Shown: positions 1 through 7,559 of the stretch, piece by piece | Position numbering within the stretch: the first letter of the stretch is position 1 | Layout: each line of letters begins with the position of its first letter | NCBI GenBank assembly: GCA_030731685.1 | Contig: JANQTO010000346.1 | Coordinates: forward strand, 1 to 13,356 | DNA from: Nonlabens sp. | GTDB taxonomy: Bacteria > Bacteroidota > Bacteroidia > Flavobacteriales > Flavobacteriaceae | DNA length: 13,356 bases | Reading direction: 5' to 3' | The notes under the pieces: model-generated | Told to the model about the DNA's origin: nothing | Databases searched by the model: none | What the model saw: only the letters and a program-made list of their open reading frames with translations | Position numbers and translations under genes: made by a program

Positions 1-881
1 AGGATACGGTCTGCCATACGCGATGGATAGAACACATCAAGTGCTTCCATCTTCTCACCGGTTCCTATAAATTTAATAGGTTTGTTTACTACAGATTTGA
101 TGGAAAGTGCAGCTCCACCACGCGTATCACCATCGAGTTTTGTAAGCACGACACCGTCAAAGTTCAAGCGGTCGTTAAAGGCCTTTGCGGTATTCACCGC
201 ATCCTGACCCGTCATGGCATCTACAACAAACAGCGTTTCCTGTGGTTTTACGGCTGCGTGTACATTTGCAATCTCGGTCATCATCGCCTCGTCTACAGCT
301 AGGCGACCAGCGGTATCTATAATTACGGCATTAAAACCGTTTTGCTTAGCATAAGCAATTGCAGCCATCGATATTTTTACGGGGTCTTTCTCGTCGCGGT
401 TAGAAAAAACTTCTACGCCTACTTGCTCACCTACCACGTGCAACTGGTCTATAGCCGCAGGACGGTAAATATCACAAGCTACAAGTAAGGGTTTTTTACT
501 TTTTTTGGTTTTAAGGAACAATGCCAGTTTACCAGAAAATGTCGTTTTACCAGAACCTTGCAGTCCAGACATGAGTATAACACTAGGATTTCCAGCGAGA
601 TTCAGTCCAGCTGCCTCACCACCCATAAGGTCTGTGAGCTCATCTTTCACAATCTTAGTAAGAAGCTGACCAGGTTTTAAAGTTGTGAGAACTCCTTGTC
701 CTATCGCTTTATCCTTTGCGCGCGCCGTAAAATCCTTTGCGATTTTATAATTAACGTCGGCATCAACGAGTGCGCGTCTTATTTCTTTAAGGGTATCTGC
801 AACGTTTACCTCTGTAATACTACCGTGTCCCTTGAGGACGTGCATGGCTTTATCGAGCTTATCGCTTAAATTATCAAACAT
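1..881 (-). CDS. ffh: Signal recognition particle protein Ffh (SRP54 GTPase), 3' part beyond the window
   Basis: Ffh binds 4.5S RNA and the signal sequences of nascent inner-membrane proteins and, with its receptor FtsY, brings ribosomes to the translocon. Reading the minus strand from the ATG at 881 gives MFDNLSDKLDKAMHVLKGHG, a typical N-domain start, and 293 open codons to the window edge. The G domain is clear: P-loop GLQGSGKTTFSGKLA, then DIYRPAAIDQL, DTAGRL, TKLDGDTRGGAA, and finally GTGEKMEALDVFYPSRMADRIL. The Met-rich M domain, which binds RNA and signal peptides, would lie before base 1, so the gene is cut by the window and not truncated in itself. A good promoter sits 25-56 bp upstream of the start. 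The identification is secure; completeness cannot be judged. Confidence 0.96.
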   Translation of the reverse strand, partial: MFDNLSDKLDKAMHVLKGHGSITEVNVADTLKEIRRALVDADVNYKIAKDFTARAKDKAIGQGVLTTLKPGQLLTKIVKDELTDLMGGEAAGLNLAGNPSVILMSGLQGSGKTTFSGKLALFLKTKKSKKPLLVACDIYRPAAIDQLHVVGEQVGVEVFSNRDEKDPVKISMAAIAYAKQNGFNAVIIDTAGRLAVDEAMMTEIANVHAAVKPQETLFVVDAMTGQDAVNTAKAFNDRLNFDGVVLTKLDGDTRGGAALSIKSVVNKPIKFIGTGEKMEALDVFYPSRMADRI

Positions 882-905
882 AGTCTTAACACATTTATAA
901 GCTAG

Positions 906-937
906 CAAAGATAGATTTTCAGTGCTTGTGGTTCAAG
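906..937 (-). promoter_or_regulatory. Bacteroidota-type promoter of ffh
   Basis: On the minus strand TATCTTTG (913-906) is a perfect match to the Bacteroidota -7 box TAnnTTTG. CTTG (937-934) lies exactly 20 bp upstream and matches three of four bases of the -33 TTTG. Transcription would start near 899, giving a short leader before the ATG at 881. Box identity and spacing are seen directly; promoter activity is inferred. Confidence 0.6.
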
Positions 938-972
938 AATTTAGGTATGTTTATTTAGATGGTTTTTGAGTT

Positions 973-988
973 CGCTTTCGCGAAAGCG
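973..988. repeat. Dispersed palindrome CGCTTTCGCGAAAGCG, copy 1
   Basis: Perfect 16-bp palindrome between the divergent ffh and PH-domain genes, preceded by GAGTT and followed by TAATT. Similar copies are at 3979-3994 (inside thrA), 6575-6590 and 10008-10031. No T-run follows it, so it does not look like an intrinsic terminator. Confidence 0.85.
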
Positions 989-1090
989 TAATTAAAACAT
1001 ACAATAGTGAAGACATTAACTCCTAAGCTTCTTACAAAGTCTCGATATTATGTTCTAACTTTTTTAAATTCGTACCTAAAATAGAAAACT

Positions 1091-1468
1091 ATGGGATTAC
1101 TTAATAAACTAATGGGTAACGCTGGCGAGGTGGAAAATGCAAAATTGATGAGTGAATACGGGCATTTATTGTTGAATGATGAGTCTATAGAGCTTGGATT
1201 TATACTTTTTAGGGACGTGTTTATGTTTACTACAAAACGTTTGATACTCATAGACAAGCAAGGACTTACGGGCAGTAAAATGGACGTGCGGTCTATGCCC
1301 TATAAAAGTATTTCTCGTTTTTCACTGGAAACTGCGGGTACTTTTGATTTAGATGCCGAACTCAAAATATGGATAAGTAGTGAAAACTTGCCCAGCGTGA
1401 GTAAGAAATTTTCTAAAGGCGTAGATATTTATAAAGTACAGCGATTGCTGGCTAGTAAAACATGTTAG
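1091..1468 (+). CDS. Small bacterial PH-domain protein (bPH_1, formerly DUF1696)
   Basis: A 125-residue protein without signal peptide or membrane segment, so probably cytosolic. Residues 40-115 read as a bacterial pleckstrin-homology fold of the PF08000 type: the strand pattern DVFMFTTKRLILIDKQG, then KMDVRSMPYKSISRFSLET, then DLDAELKIWI. The short N-terminal part (MGLLNKLMGNAGEVENAKL) is a typical helical lead-in for these proteins. The family is widespread, with no established biochemical role; ligand and partner are unknown here. The ATG at 1091 follows an A-rich stretch and is the natural start. The gene stands alone, divergent from ffh and over 300 bp before thrA. Family assignment is from recognition of the sequence pattern; function is not inferred. 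Confidence 0.8.
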   Translation: MGLLNKLMGNAGEVENAKLMSEYGHLLLNDESIELGFILFRDVFMFTTKRLILIDKQGLTGSKMDVRSMPYKSISRFSLETAGTFDLDAELKIWISSENLPSVSKKFSKGVDIYKVQRLLASKTC

Positions 1469-1552
1469 TTTTTAAGGTGCCTTTATATTGGTAAGTTAAG
1501 AATAGAAGATGAAATTCTATTTTAAAAGAACATGATAAAAATAATTTAATAA

Positions 1553-1579
1553 GCAGCTCTGGCCATAGGTCGGCGCTGC
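1553..1579 (+). other. GC-rich fold upstream of terminator, attenuator-like
   Basis: A locally GC-rich stretch in an AT-rich spacer, bounded by GCAGC (1553-1557) and GCTGC (1575-1579), which can pair. Its CCATAG (1563-1568) is also complementary to CTATGG (1599-1604), which covers the loop and the first 3' stem bases of the terminator at 1586-1615. The two pairings compete with the terminator, as in attenuators. Two tiny reading frames lie just before it (1509-1535 and 1532-1549, overlapping in ATGA). It may equally be only the 3' end of the PH-domain transcript. The complementarity is seen; the function is inference. Confidence 0.3.
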
Positions 1580-1585
1580 CCGAAG

Positions 1586-1615
1586 AAAAAGCGTACCGCT
1601 ATGGTGCGCTTTTTT
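1586..1615 (+). terminator. Rho-independent terminator upstream of thrA
   Basis: Stem GCGTACC (1591-1597) pairs with GGTGCGC (1603-1609) through one G-U pair, with loop GCTAT. It is extended by A5 against the T-run 1610-1615. It would end plus-strand transcripts from the PH-domain gene, or work as the terminator half of an attenuator in front of thrA. Confidence 0.8.
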
Positions 1616-1697
1616 AATGACCTGATATCGTAGATGATGAAGTTTTTGTAAGAACTCTCTGGAGCTGTCCCAGTCATGTACAATTACGAATCTTGCA

Positions 1698-1728
1698 TTT
1701 TAATTACCCATGGATAAAGCTATATTTG
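1698..1728 (+). promoter_or_regulatory. Probable promoter of thrABC
   Basis: TATATTTG (1721-1728) is a perfect Bacteroidota -7 box. The -33 element is weak: TTTT at 1698-1701 with a 19-bp spacer. Transcription would begin near 1735, about 50 nt before the thrA ATG. The short leader can form a small ACAGC/GCTGT hairpin around 1746-1759. If this promoter is the main one, the terminator at 1586-1615 insulates the operon and does not attenuate it. Confidence 0.5.
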
Positions 1729-1783
1729 CGACCCATTAACTTGCAACAGCACAGGCTGTGACGCAATGTACTTTGAAGATTAT

Positions 1784-4228
1784 ATGAAAGTTCTAAAATT
1801 CGGCGGGACCTCTGTAGGTTCCCTTAAAAATATAAATTGTGTCATTGATATCGTAGCATCCTATGCCGTTACAGGTAAGGTAGTTTGTGTGGTTTCGGCT
1901 ATGGGTGGTGTGACAGATAAATTGTTGCTAGCAGGAGAGCAAGCTAAAAATAAAGATACTGCTTACCTAACAACGTTCAGCAAACTACAAAAATCACATC
2001 TAGATATTGCCATAGATTTAAACCCAAAAGACCACAAAGATATTCACGCTCATGTAGCAGTTATTTTAGACAATCTTAAAAGTTTGCTCGATGGTATATA
2101 TCTGATTAACGAGTTGTCACCTAAAACGTCAGATAAACTTGTGAGTTTTGGAGAGTTACTGTCATCTTATATCATTGCAACATCTATGCGCTTACGAGGT
2201 TTTGACGCTTCTTATAAAAACGCGCAAGAGCTCATCGCGACAAATTCAAACTTTTCTAAAGCCGATGTTGATTTTAAAACCACTAACACTAATATTCAAA
2301 CCTTTTTTAATAAAAACACGCAAACCATAACCGTACTTCCTGGCTTTGTTGCAACCTCTAAACTGGGCGAGCAAACTACATTAGGTCGTGGCGGTTCAGA
2401 TTTTACCGCAGCTATTGTAGCGGCTGCGTTAAAGGTTGAACAGCTGGAAATATGGACCGATGTGAGCGGTATGTTCACTACAAATCCCAAAATGGTGAAA
2501 CAGGCATATCCTATAGATAAAATTTCCTATCAAGAAGCGATGGAGCTGTCGCATTTTGGCGCAAAGGTTCTTTATCCGCCTACGGTGCAGCCCGTGCTAG
2601 ATTTGAATATTCCCATACATATAAAGAATACCCTGGAGCCTCACGCTGCTGGAACCATTATATCTAATGACATTGCACATACAGCTATGCCTGTAAAAGG
2701 TATAAGCAACGTAAACAATATCGCGTTACTAACGTTGCAAGGTACAGGAATGATAGGTATTCCTGGTTTTTCAAAACGATTGTTTGAAACCCTAGCGCAA
2801 GAAAAAATAAACGTAATATTAATTACCCAAGCATCTTCAGAACATTCTATTTGTTTGGGAATTGACGAAAAAGATGCAGCCATTTCTAAAGCGGCAATAG
2901 ATAGTACGTTTGAAAACGAAATTGCACTCCATAAACTGGAACCGATAATTGTAGAAAAAGAACTCGCCATAATTGCACTTGTAGGTGATAAAATGAAAAG
3001 CCATCAAGGAATAAGCGGTAAGATGTTTAGCACCTTGGGTCGCAATAATATCAATATTAGAGCTATTGCTCAAGGTGCATCTGAGAAAAATATATCTACC
3101 GTTATTGCTTCAAGAGATGTAAAAAAAGCACTGAATACCTTGCACGAGCAGTTTTTTGAGACAAAGACTAAACAGCTCAACGTGTTTATTACAGGTATAG
3201 GAAATGTAGGAGAAAGATTAGTAGAACAAATTAAGCAACAAAAAAAATATTTAAAAGAACAGCTTAAAATAGACTTGCGTGTCGCTGGATTGTCTAATTC
3301 CAGAACTATGATTTTTAATGACCAGGGTATTCAACTTACCAACTGGAAAGAGCAAGTAGCTACAGGAGCTACAGCAAGCTTAAAAGGCTTTTTAGAACAG
3401 GCCAAAGCCATGAACTTGCGCAATAGTATCTTTGTGGATATTACTGCAAGCGAGGACGTTGCAAATTTATATGGCGCTTATTTAAGTCACAGTATAGGTG
3501 TGGTTGCCTGCAATAAAATAGCGTGTTCTAGTGATTTTAAAAACTATAAGGTGCTCAAGCAGCTCTCGTTAAAATACAATGCACCTTTTTTGTTTGAAAC
3601 TAATGTAGGTGCTGGTTTGCCTATCATAGATACGCTTAATAACTTAATCGCATCTGGAGACCGAGTAACCTCCATTCAAGCCGTGCTGTCTGGCAGTTTA
3701 AATTTTGTATTCAATAACTTCAATGAATCGACCACTTTTTATGATGTGGTAAAGCAAGCAGGTGTAGAAGGTTATACAGAGCCTGACCCTAGAATAGATT
3801 TAAGTGGTGTAGACGTAGCGAGAAAGATTCTTATTTTGGCACGTGAAAGCGGTTTGGAAATGAATCTAGAAGACATAAGCAATACGTCATTTTTGTCGCC
3901 TGCAGGTGTTAAAAGTGAATCAGTTGCCCAATTTTATGAAACACTGCAAGTGGACGAGCAGCACTATCAAAACTTGTTCGCTTCCGCGAAAGCGAAAAAC
4001 TGCCAGCTCAAATATGTAGCAACATTAGACCATGGAAAAGCCCGTGTGAGCCTGCAAGAGATTCCTATGGGACACCCATTTTACAACTTGCAAGGAAGTG
4101 ATAATATCGTCATGTTTTACACGCAACGCTATGCAAAGCAACCCATGATTATTAAAGGAGCTGGCGCTGGAGCTGACGTGACTGCGTCCGGTCTTTTTGC
4201 AGATATTATAAGAATGGGTAATGAGTAA
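1784..4228 (+). CDS. thrA: Bifunctional aspartokinase / homoserine dehydrogenase
   Basis: Carries out the first and third steps of the aspartate-to-threonine pathway: phosphorylation of aspartate, and NAD(P)H reduction of aspartate semialdehyde to homoserine. Numbered from the ATG at 1784 (814 residues): the aspartokinase domain starts with KFGGTSVG (5-12) and carries GRGGSDFT (201-208) and EIWTDVSGM (222-230). Two ACT regulatory repeats lie near 313-360 and 394-441. The dehydrogenase begins with the nucleotide-binding VFITGIGNVGERL (467-479) and carries FETNVGAGLPI (604-614) and YTEPDPRIDLSGVDVARK, which holds the expected catalytic Asp and Lys. Length and order match E. coli ThrA. An ATG six codons upstream (1766) is in frame, but homologues start at MKVLKFGGTS. 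The ACT repeats suggest feedback control, probably by threonine (family knowledge). A dispersed palindrome encodes FASAKA near residue 732. thrB overlaps the stop. Confidence 0.97.
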   Translation: MKVLKFGGTSVGSLKNINCVIDIVASYAVTGKVVCVVSAMGGVTDKLLLAGEQAKNKDTAYLTTFSKLQKSHLDIAIDLNPKDHKDIHAHVAVILDNLKSLLDGIYLINELSPKTSDKLVSFGELLSSYIIATSMRLRGFDASYKNAQELIATNSNFSKADVDFKTTNTNIQTFFNKNTQTITVLPGFVATSKLGEQTTLGRGGSDFTAAIVAAALKVEQLEIWTDVSGMFTTNPKMVKQAYPIDKISYQEAMELSHFGAKVLYPPTVQPVLDLNIPIHIKNTLEPHAAGTIISNDIAHTAMPVKGISNVNNIALLTLQGTGMIGIPGFSKRLFETLAQEKINVILITQASSEHSICLGIDEKDAAISKAAIDSTFENEIALHKLEPIIVEKELAIIALVGDKMKSHQGISGKMFSTLGRNNINIRAIAQGASEKNISTVIASRDVKKALNTLHEQFFETKTKQLNVFITGIGNVGERLVEQIKQQKKYLKEQLKIDLRVAGLSNSRTMIFNDQGIQLTNWKEQVATGATASLKGFLEQAKAMNLRNSIFVDITASEDVANLYGAYLSHSIGVVACNKIACSSDFKNYKVLKQLSLKYNAPFLFETNVGAGLPIIDTLNNLIASGDRVTSIQAVLSGSLNFVFNNFNESTTFYDVVKQAGVEGYTEPDPRIDLSGVDVARKILILARESGLEMNLEDISNTSFLSPAGVKSESVAQFYETLQVDEQHYQNLFASAKAKNCQLKYVATLDHGKARVSLQEIPMGHPFYNLQGSDNIVMFYTQRYAKQPMIIKGAGAGADVTASGLFADIIRMGNE
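3977..3996. repeat. Dispersed palindrome, copy 2, in frame inside thrA
   Basis: TTCGCTTCCGCGAAAGCGAA matches the intergenic palindromes with one change (C for T in the left arm). It is read in the thrA frame as Phe-Ala-Ser-Ala-Lys-Ala, in the late part of the homoserine dehydrogenase domain between the motif GVDVARK and the C-terminal GHPFYNLQGSDN, where a surface segment is likely. Identity of the repeat is seen; acquisition by insertion is inference. Confidence 0.75.
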
Positions 4229-5153
4229 CGCAAAAAACGAAATCAGACTTTTTGCACCAGCAACAGTAGCAAACGTATCTTGTGGCTTTGACGTACTCGG
4301 GTTTTGTCTTGATAGCATAGGCGACGAAATGGTTGTGCGCAAAACGGGTAAAAAAGGCATTTTTATTACCAAAATTGAAGGCTACGACCTGCCTTATGTA
4401 GCAAGCTTAAACGTTGCAGGTGTGTCTGCCCTTGCCATGTATGCTACTCTAGATATAGACTATGGTTTTGAAATAGAAATATACAAACGCATCAAACCAG
4501 GAAGTGGTGTAGGCAGCAGTGCGGCTAGTGCTGTAGGCAGTGTTTATGGAATGAACGAACTTATGGGCGGGCCGTTTAATAAGGTACAACTTACCACATT
4601 TGCGATGAAAGGCGAGGCGCTCGCTAGCCAGTGTGAGCATGCAGACAATCTTGCTCCGGCGATATTTGGCGGTTTTACGCTCGTAAAAAGCGTACAGCCC
4701 ATGGATATTTTACAAATACCTTCACCTAGCGATGTATTTGCAACCATTATCCATCCACAAATAGAAATCAAAACAGCAGATTCTCGGGCAATATTGCCCA
4801 AAGTAGTAGCTTTAAGCGACGCAATCGTTCAATGGGCAAATGTGGGTAGCTTAGTGCATGCGCTACATACCAGCGATTATGAATTAATGCGGCGTTCCTT
4901 AAAGGATGTCATCGTTGAACCATATAGAAGCAAGCTCATACCTTTTTATCACGAGGTAAAAGATGCAGCCCTACAGGCAGGCGCACTAGGTGCAGGTATT
5001 GCAGGTTCTGGACCTTCTATATTTGCGTTAAGCAAAGGAAAAGACACAGCTTTAAAAGTTCAAGATGCGATGCGCGCCCTTTATGCAACAACAGCTATAC
5101 CGTTTGAAACCTATGTTTCTAAAATAAACACACAAGGCATCAAAATCCTTTGA
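4221..5153 (+). CDS. thrB: Homoserine kinase (GHMP family)
   Basis: Phosphorylates homoserine with ATP to O-phosphohomoserine, the substrate of threonine synthase. The 310-residue protein starts MSNAKNEIRLFAPATVANVSCGFDVLG, typical of ThrB. The GHMP ATP-binding glycine-rich motif KPGSGVGSSAAS is at 92-103, HADNLAPAIFGG at 140-151 and the C-terminal GHMP motif AGSGPSIFAL at 261-270. Length is normal for the family. The ATG lies inside the last codons of thrA (8-bp overlap, ATGAGTAA), which points to translational coupling and a single mRNA. A 114-bp gap separates it from thrC, with no terminator in it. Cytosolic. Confidence 0.97.
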   Translation: MSNAKNEIRLFAPATVANVSCGFDVLGFCLDSIGDEMVVRKTGKKGIFITKIEGYDLPYVASLNVAGVSALAMYATLDIDYGFEIEIYKRIKPGSGVGSSAASAVGSVYGMNELMGGPFNKVQLTTFAMKGEALASQCEHADNLAPAIFGGFTLVKSVQPMDILQIPSPSDVFATIIHPQIEIKTADSRAILPKVVALSDAIVQWANVGSLVHALHTSDYELMRRSLKDVIVEPYRSKLIPFYHEVKDAALQAGALGAGIAGSGPSIFALSKGKDTALKVQDAMRALYATTAIPFETYVSKINTQGIKIL

Positions 5154-5267
5154 TGTTAAAAGTATTTTAAAAATGGAATGCTAAATTCGTTTGAAAAGAA
5201 ATACAAATTTCGAGTAGAGAATTAAAGTACCATTTGCGCAAGTAAAAAGGCGATTAATAGCAAGCTT

Positions 5268-6560
5268 ATGAATTATTACTCCTTAAATAAACAAGCGCCC
5301 TATACCACGTTTAAGGACGCTGTGATACGAGGTCTCGCACCAGATAAGGGTCTTTACTTTCCAGAGACCATTACACCGTTGCCAGCCTCATTTTTTGAAG
5401 ACATAGGACAGCTATCATATGAAACCATAGCATTTGAGGCCATTAAGCAATTTGTCGTACCAGACATACCAGCATCTATTTTAAAAACCATAATTGCCGA
5501 TACACTTTCCTTTGATTTTCCTGTAATTCCCATAACAGACAACATCGCTACACTTGAGTTGTTTCATGGCCCTACCATGGCTTTTAAAGATGTAGGCGCT
5601 AGATTTATGGCACGATGCCTAGGCTATTTTAATGAGAATAATACAAATGATGTGACCGTGCTCGTAGCCACATCTGGAGATACTGGCGGCGCGGTCGCAC
5701 ATGGTTTTCTGAACGTAAAAGGTATTAATGTCGTTATTTTATATCCTAGTGGTAAGGTAAGTCACATTCAGGAAATGCAGCTCACGACTTTAGGCCATAA
5801 CATTACCGCACTCGAGGTGGACGGCACCTTTGATGACTGTCAGGCAATGGTTAAAACCGCATTCTTAGATGCTGAACTGTGTAATCATATGCAACTCACA
5901 TCGGCAAACAGCATTAATGTTGCAAGATGGTTGCCGCAGTTATTTTACTTTATGTTTGCTTATAAACAGTTGCACAAAACGCATAAGGAACTTGTTTTTT
6001 CGGTTCCTAGTGGCAATTTTGGTAATGTATGTGCAGGAATGATGGCACAACAATTAGGCTTGCCTGTTAAGCACTTTATAGCAGCAAATAATGCAAACAA
6101 TGTCGTGACGCGCTACCTTAAAGATGCTATCTACCAGCCGCACCCATCTGTTCAGACCATAAGCAATGCAATGGACGTGGGCGACCCTAGCAATTTTGTA
6201 CGTATACAGGAGATTTATAAAAACTCCTTTACGACCATACAGGAACATTTATCATCTTACAGTTTTACAGACACGCAAACTCAAGATGCGCTATTGGAAC
6301 TTTATTCACAGTACAACTACGTTGCAGACCCACATGGAGCTGTGGGCTATTTGGGCTGCAAGGCTTATTTAAAAGAAAACCCACGGGCATACACCGTCTT
6401 TTTAGAAACAGCACATCCTACCAAGTTTTTAAATATCGTAGAAGAAGTTATTAATCAAAAGCAACCGCTACCACCACAAATACAAGCGGTCATGGGAAAA
6501 GAAAAAGTAGCGATACACATAAGCACTTATGGTGATTTGAAGACTTTTTTAATGCGATAG
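5268..6560 (+). CDS. thrC: Threonine synthase (PLP-dependent)
   Basis: Converts O-phosphohomoserine and water to threonine and phosphate, completing the pathway begun by the two upstream genes. In the 430-residue protein the N-terminus MNYYSLNKQAPYTTFKDAVI is typical of bacterial ThrC. The PLP lysine is K107 in HGPTMAFKDVG (100-110). Other conserved blocks are SGDTGGAVAHG (136-146), SANSIN (212-217) and the phosphate-binding PSGNFGN (247-253). The start at 5268 is the natural one. The 114-bp gap from thrB contains TACCATTTG near 5228, close to a -7 box but with one extra base, so a secondary internal promoter is possible. No classic terminator follows; a palindrome and the 160-bp repeat element lie downstream and may serve. 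Confidence 0.97.
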   Translation: MNYYSLNKQAPYTTFKDAVIRGLAPDKGLYFPETITPLPASFFEDIGQLSYETIAFEAIKQFVVPDIPASILKTIIADTLSFDFPVIPITDNIATLELFHGPTMAFKDVGARFMARCLGYFNENNTNDVTVLVATSGDTGGAVAHGFLNVKGINVVILYPSGKVSHIQEMQLTTLGHNITALEVDGTFDDCQAMVKTAFLDAELCNHMQLTSANSINVARWLPQLFYFMFAYKQLHKTHKELVFSVPSGNFGNVCAGMMAQQLGLPVKHFIAANNANNVVTRYLKDAIYQPHPSVQTISNAMDVGDPSNFVRIQEIYKNSFTTIQEHLSSYSFTDTQTQDALLELYSQYNYVADPHGAVGYLGCKAYLKENPRAYTVFLETAHPTKFLNIVEEVINQKQPLPPQIQAVMGKEKVAIHISTYGDLKTFLMR

Positions 6561-6574
6561 TTTGTGGATTTTTT

Positions 6575-6590
6575 CGCTTTTGCGAAAGCG
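6575..6590. repeat. Dispersed palindrome, copy 3, just after thrC
   Basis: CGCTTTTGCGAAAGCG, one base (T for C at position 7) from the perfect form, 15 bp after the thrC stop. A T-run precedes it on the plus strand but none follows, so a terminator role for thrC is doubtful. Confidence 0.8.
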
Positions 6591-6637
6591 TACTTCAAAC
6601 GATGATACCTTATGGAACTAACCTTTTGATTGTTTAA

Positions 6638-6797
6638 TACCAATATAGTTTCAAAATGCCGCATATAAATTGTTTCTTTTGCAGCTTCTCGTCGTTAAAA
6701 AATAATTCCGTAGCTACGGCTATGCAATAATTTTTTGCCTAGATAAACTCCAAAATAATTCAATTTCTTAATACGGCATTTCAAAAATAAATTGGTA
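6638..6797. mobile_element. 160-bp MITE-like element, copy A
   Basis: A 160-bp unit starting TACCAATATAGTTT and ending ATTGGTA. Its ends form imperfect terminal inverted repeats of about 27 bp (about 5 mismatches). Flanks are TAA on both sides, as expected for a 3-bp target duplication. Inside is the perfect palindrome CCGTAGCTACGG (6708-6719), set between AAAAAATAATT and AATAATTTTTT, so the whole unit can fold into a long hairpin. It has no coding capacity. A second copy in opposite orientation (12066-12225) differs at about 5 of 160 positions by hand alignment. Size, ends and high identity suggest a non-autonomous transposable element. The mobilising transposase is not in the window; a 3-bp TNA duplication would suit some IS5-family subgroups, but this is speculative. 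Confidence 0.7.
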
Positions 6798-6823
6798 TAA
6801 TAATTACAAGTTTAAGTCTCTAT

Positions 6824-6857
6824 AAAAAAAAAGACCACGAACTAAATCATGGTCTTT
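6824..6857 (-). terminator. Rho-independent terminator of the minus-strand secreted-protein gene
   Basis: Read on the minus strand: AAAGACCATGA, six-base loop, TCGTGGTCTTT (11-bp stem with one G-U pair), followed by a run of T. It lies 24 bp after the stop codon of the gene ending at 6881. An outer pair CAAGTTTAA (6808-6816)/TTAAACTTG (6861-6869) can lengthen the stem. Confidence 0.85.
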
Positions 6858-6880
6858 GCTTTAAACTTGAGTTTGTAAGC

Positions 6881-7405
6881 TTAGTATTTGTAAGAAACTC
6901 CTTTTTTGATTGCTTGTGAACCACCTAGGGCATTTGAGTTAGCGCCTACAGTTACTTTATCGGCCGTTAATAAAATAAACTGGTGTCCTTGTTCAGCAGC
7001 AGCCATTTTAAGTTTTTTCTCTGCTTTTTTGTCTCCTGTATTACCTGTTTGAAAGTTAATGAGTCCAGTTTTACCACGTACTTCGCTTCCTTTTTTAAGA
7101 CCTGCGATGTAGCTTATGTCTTCTAGGATAACTACGTTTTCCCAGCCATCTTTACCGCTTACATCTATTTTTTCAGTGATTTCAGCAACGCGACCGCTTG
7201 AGCCATATGTTACACTTTCTACAGCATACTTGCTGATGGTATTTTCTGCAGTTTCGTTTTCATAAGTAAAGGTGATTGTGAATTCCTCTACCTTAAGAAC
7301 AGTTCCTTTGATTTTTTCACCGTTGTGCTTAGTCATCACGTCAGCCTGAGCACTTGCTACTGTTGCTGTAAGTGCTACAGCAAGAAATAAGATAATTTTT
7401 TTCAT
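6881..7405 (-). CDS. Secreted protein of unknown function
   Basis: 174 residues with a clear Sec signal peptide: MKKIILFLAVALTATVASAQ, cleavage probably after ASA or ASAQA near residue 19-21. The mature part begins with a small beta-rich segment (25-75: KHNGEKIKGTVLKVEEFTITFTYEN, then ISKYAVESVTYGSSGRV) of the kind common in exported Bacteroidota proteins, with a '-NGE-I-G-V' opening and a 'Y--G' end. The second half (88-174) contains a basic patch KKAEKKLK and a Gly/Ala-rich tail; I do not recognise it. No lipobox cysteine, so periplasmic or secreted rather than a lipoprotein. It has its own well-spaced promoter and terminator and is therefore likely monocistronic. It stands downstream of blh on the same strand, but nothing in the sequence ties it to phototrophy. 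Confidence 0.75.
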   Translation of the reverse strand: MKKIILFLAVALTATVASAQADVMTKHNGEKIKGTVLKVEEFTITFTYENETAENTISKYAVESVTYGSSGRVAEITEKIDVSGKDGWENVVILEDISYIAGLKKGSEVRGKTGLINFQTGNTGDKKAEKKLKMAAAEQGHQFILLTADKVTVGANSNALGGSQAIKKGVSYKY

Positions 7406-7427
7406 GGTTTGATTTATAAAATTTAGA

Positions 7428-7459
7428 CAATGTTAAGTTATAATAGTCAACTTTACAAA
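7428..7459 (-). promoter_or_regulatory. Bacteroidota-type promoter of the secreted-protein gene
   Basis: On the minus strand TTTG (7459-7456), a spacer of exactly 20 bp, then TAACATTG (7435-7428), which matches TAnnTTTG in all but one base. The start codon is 23 bp further at 7405. Confidence 0.65.
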
Positions 7460-7559
7460 ACAATTTTAAAATATGGTTGGTCTCCTTAGAACTTTTTATG
7501 AGAAGAATGGTTATCAAGTAGATGTAAACCGTAGCTTACTCTAATTGTTTTATGGACTG

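Noticed and set aside
973..988. Intergenic palindromes as intrinsic terminators
   Set aside because: The stems lack a following T-run and one lies within thrA, so termination is unlikely to be their role.
1550..1615. tRNA or known small RNA in the GC-rich spacer before thrA
   Set aside because: No cloverleaf, T-loop GTTCGA-type or CCA end could be found; only two hairpins are visible.
1766..1783. Earlier ATG adding MYFEDY to ThrA
   Set aside because: ThrA homologues begin at M-[KR]-VLKFGGTS, matching the ATG at 1784; the extra codons add nothing conserved.
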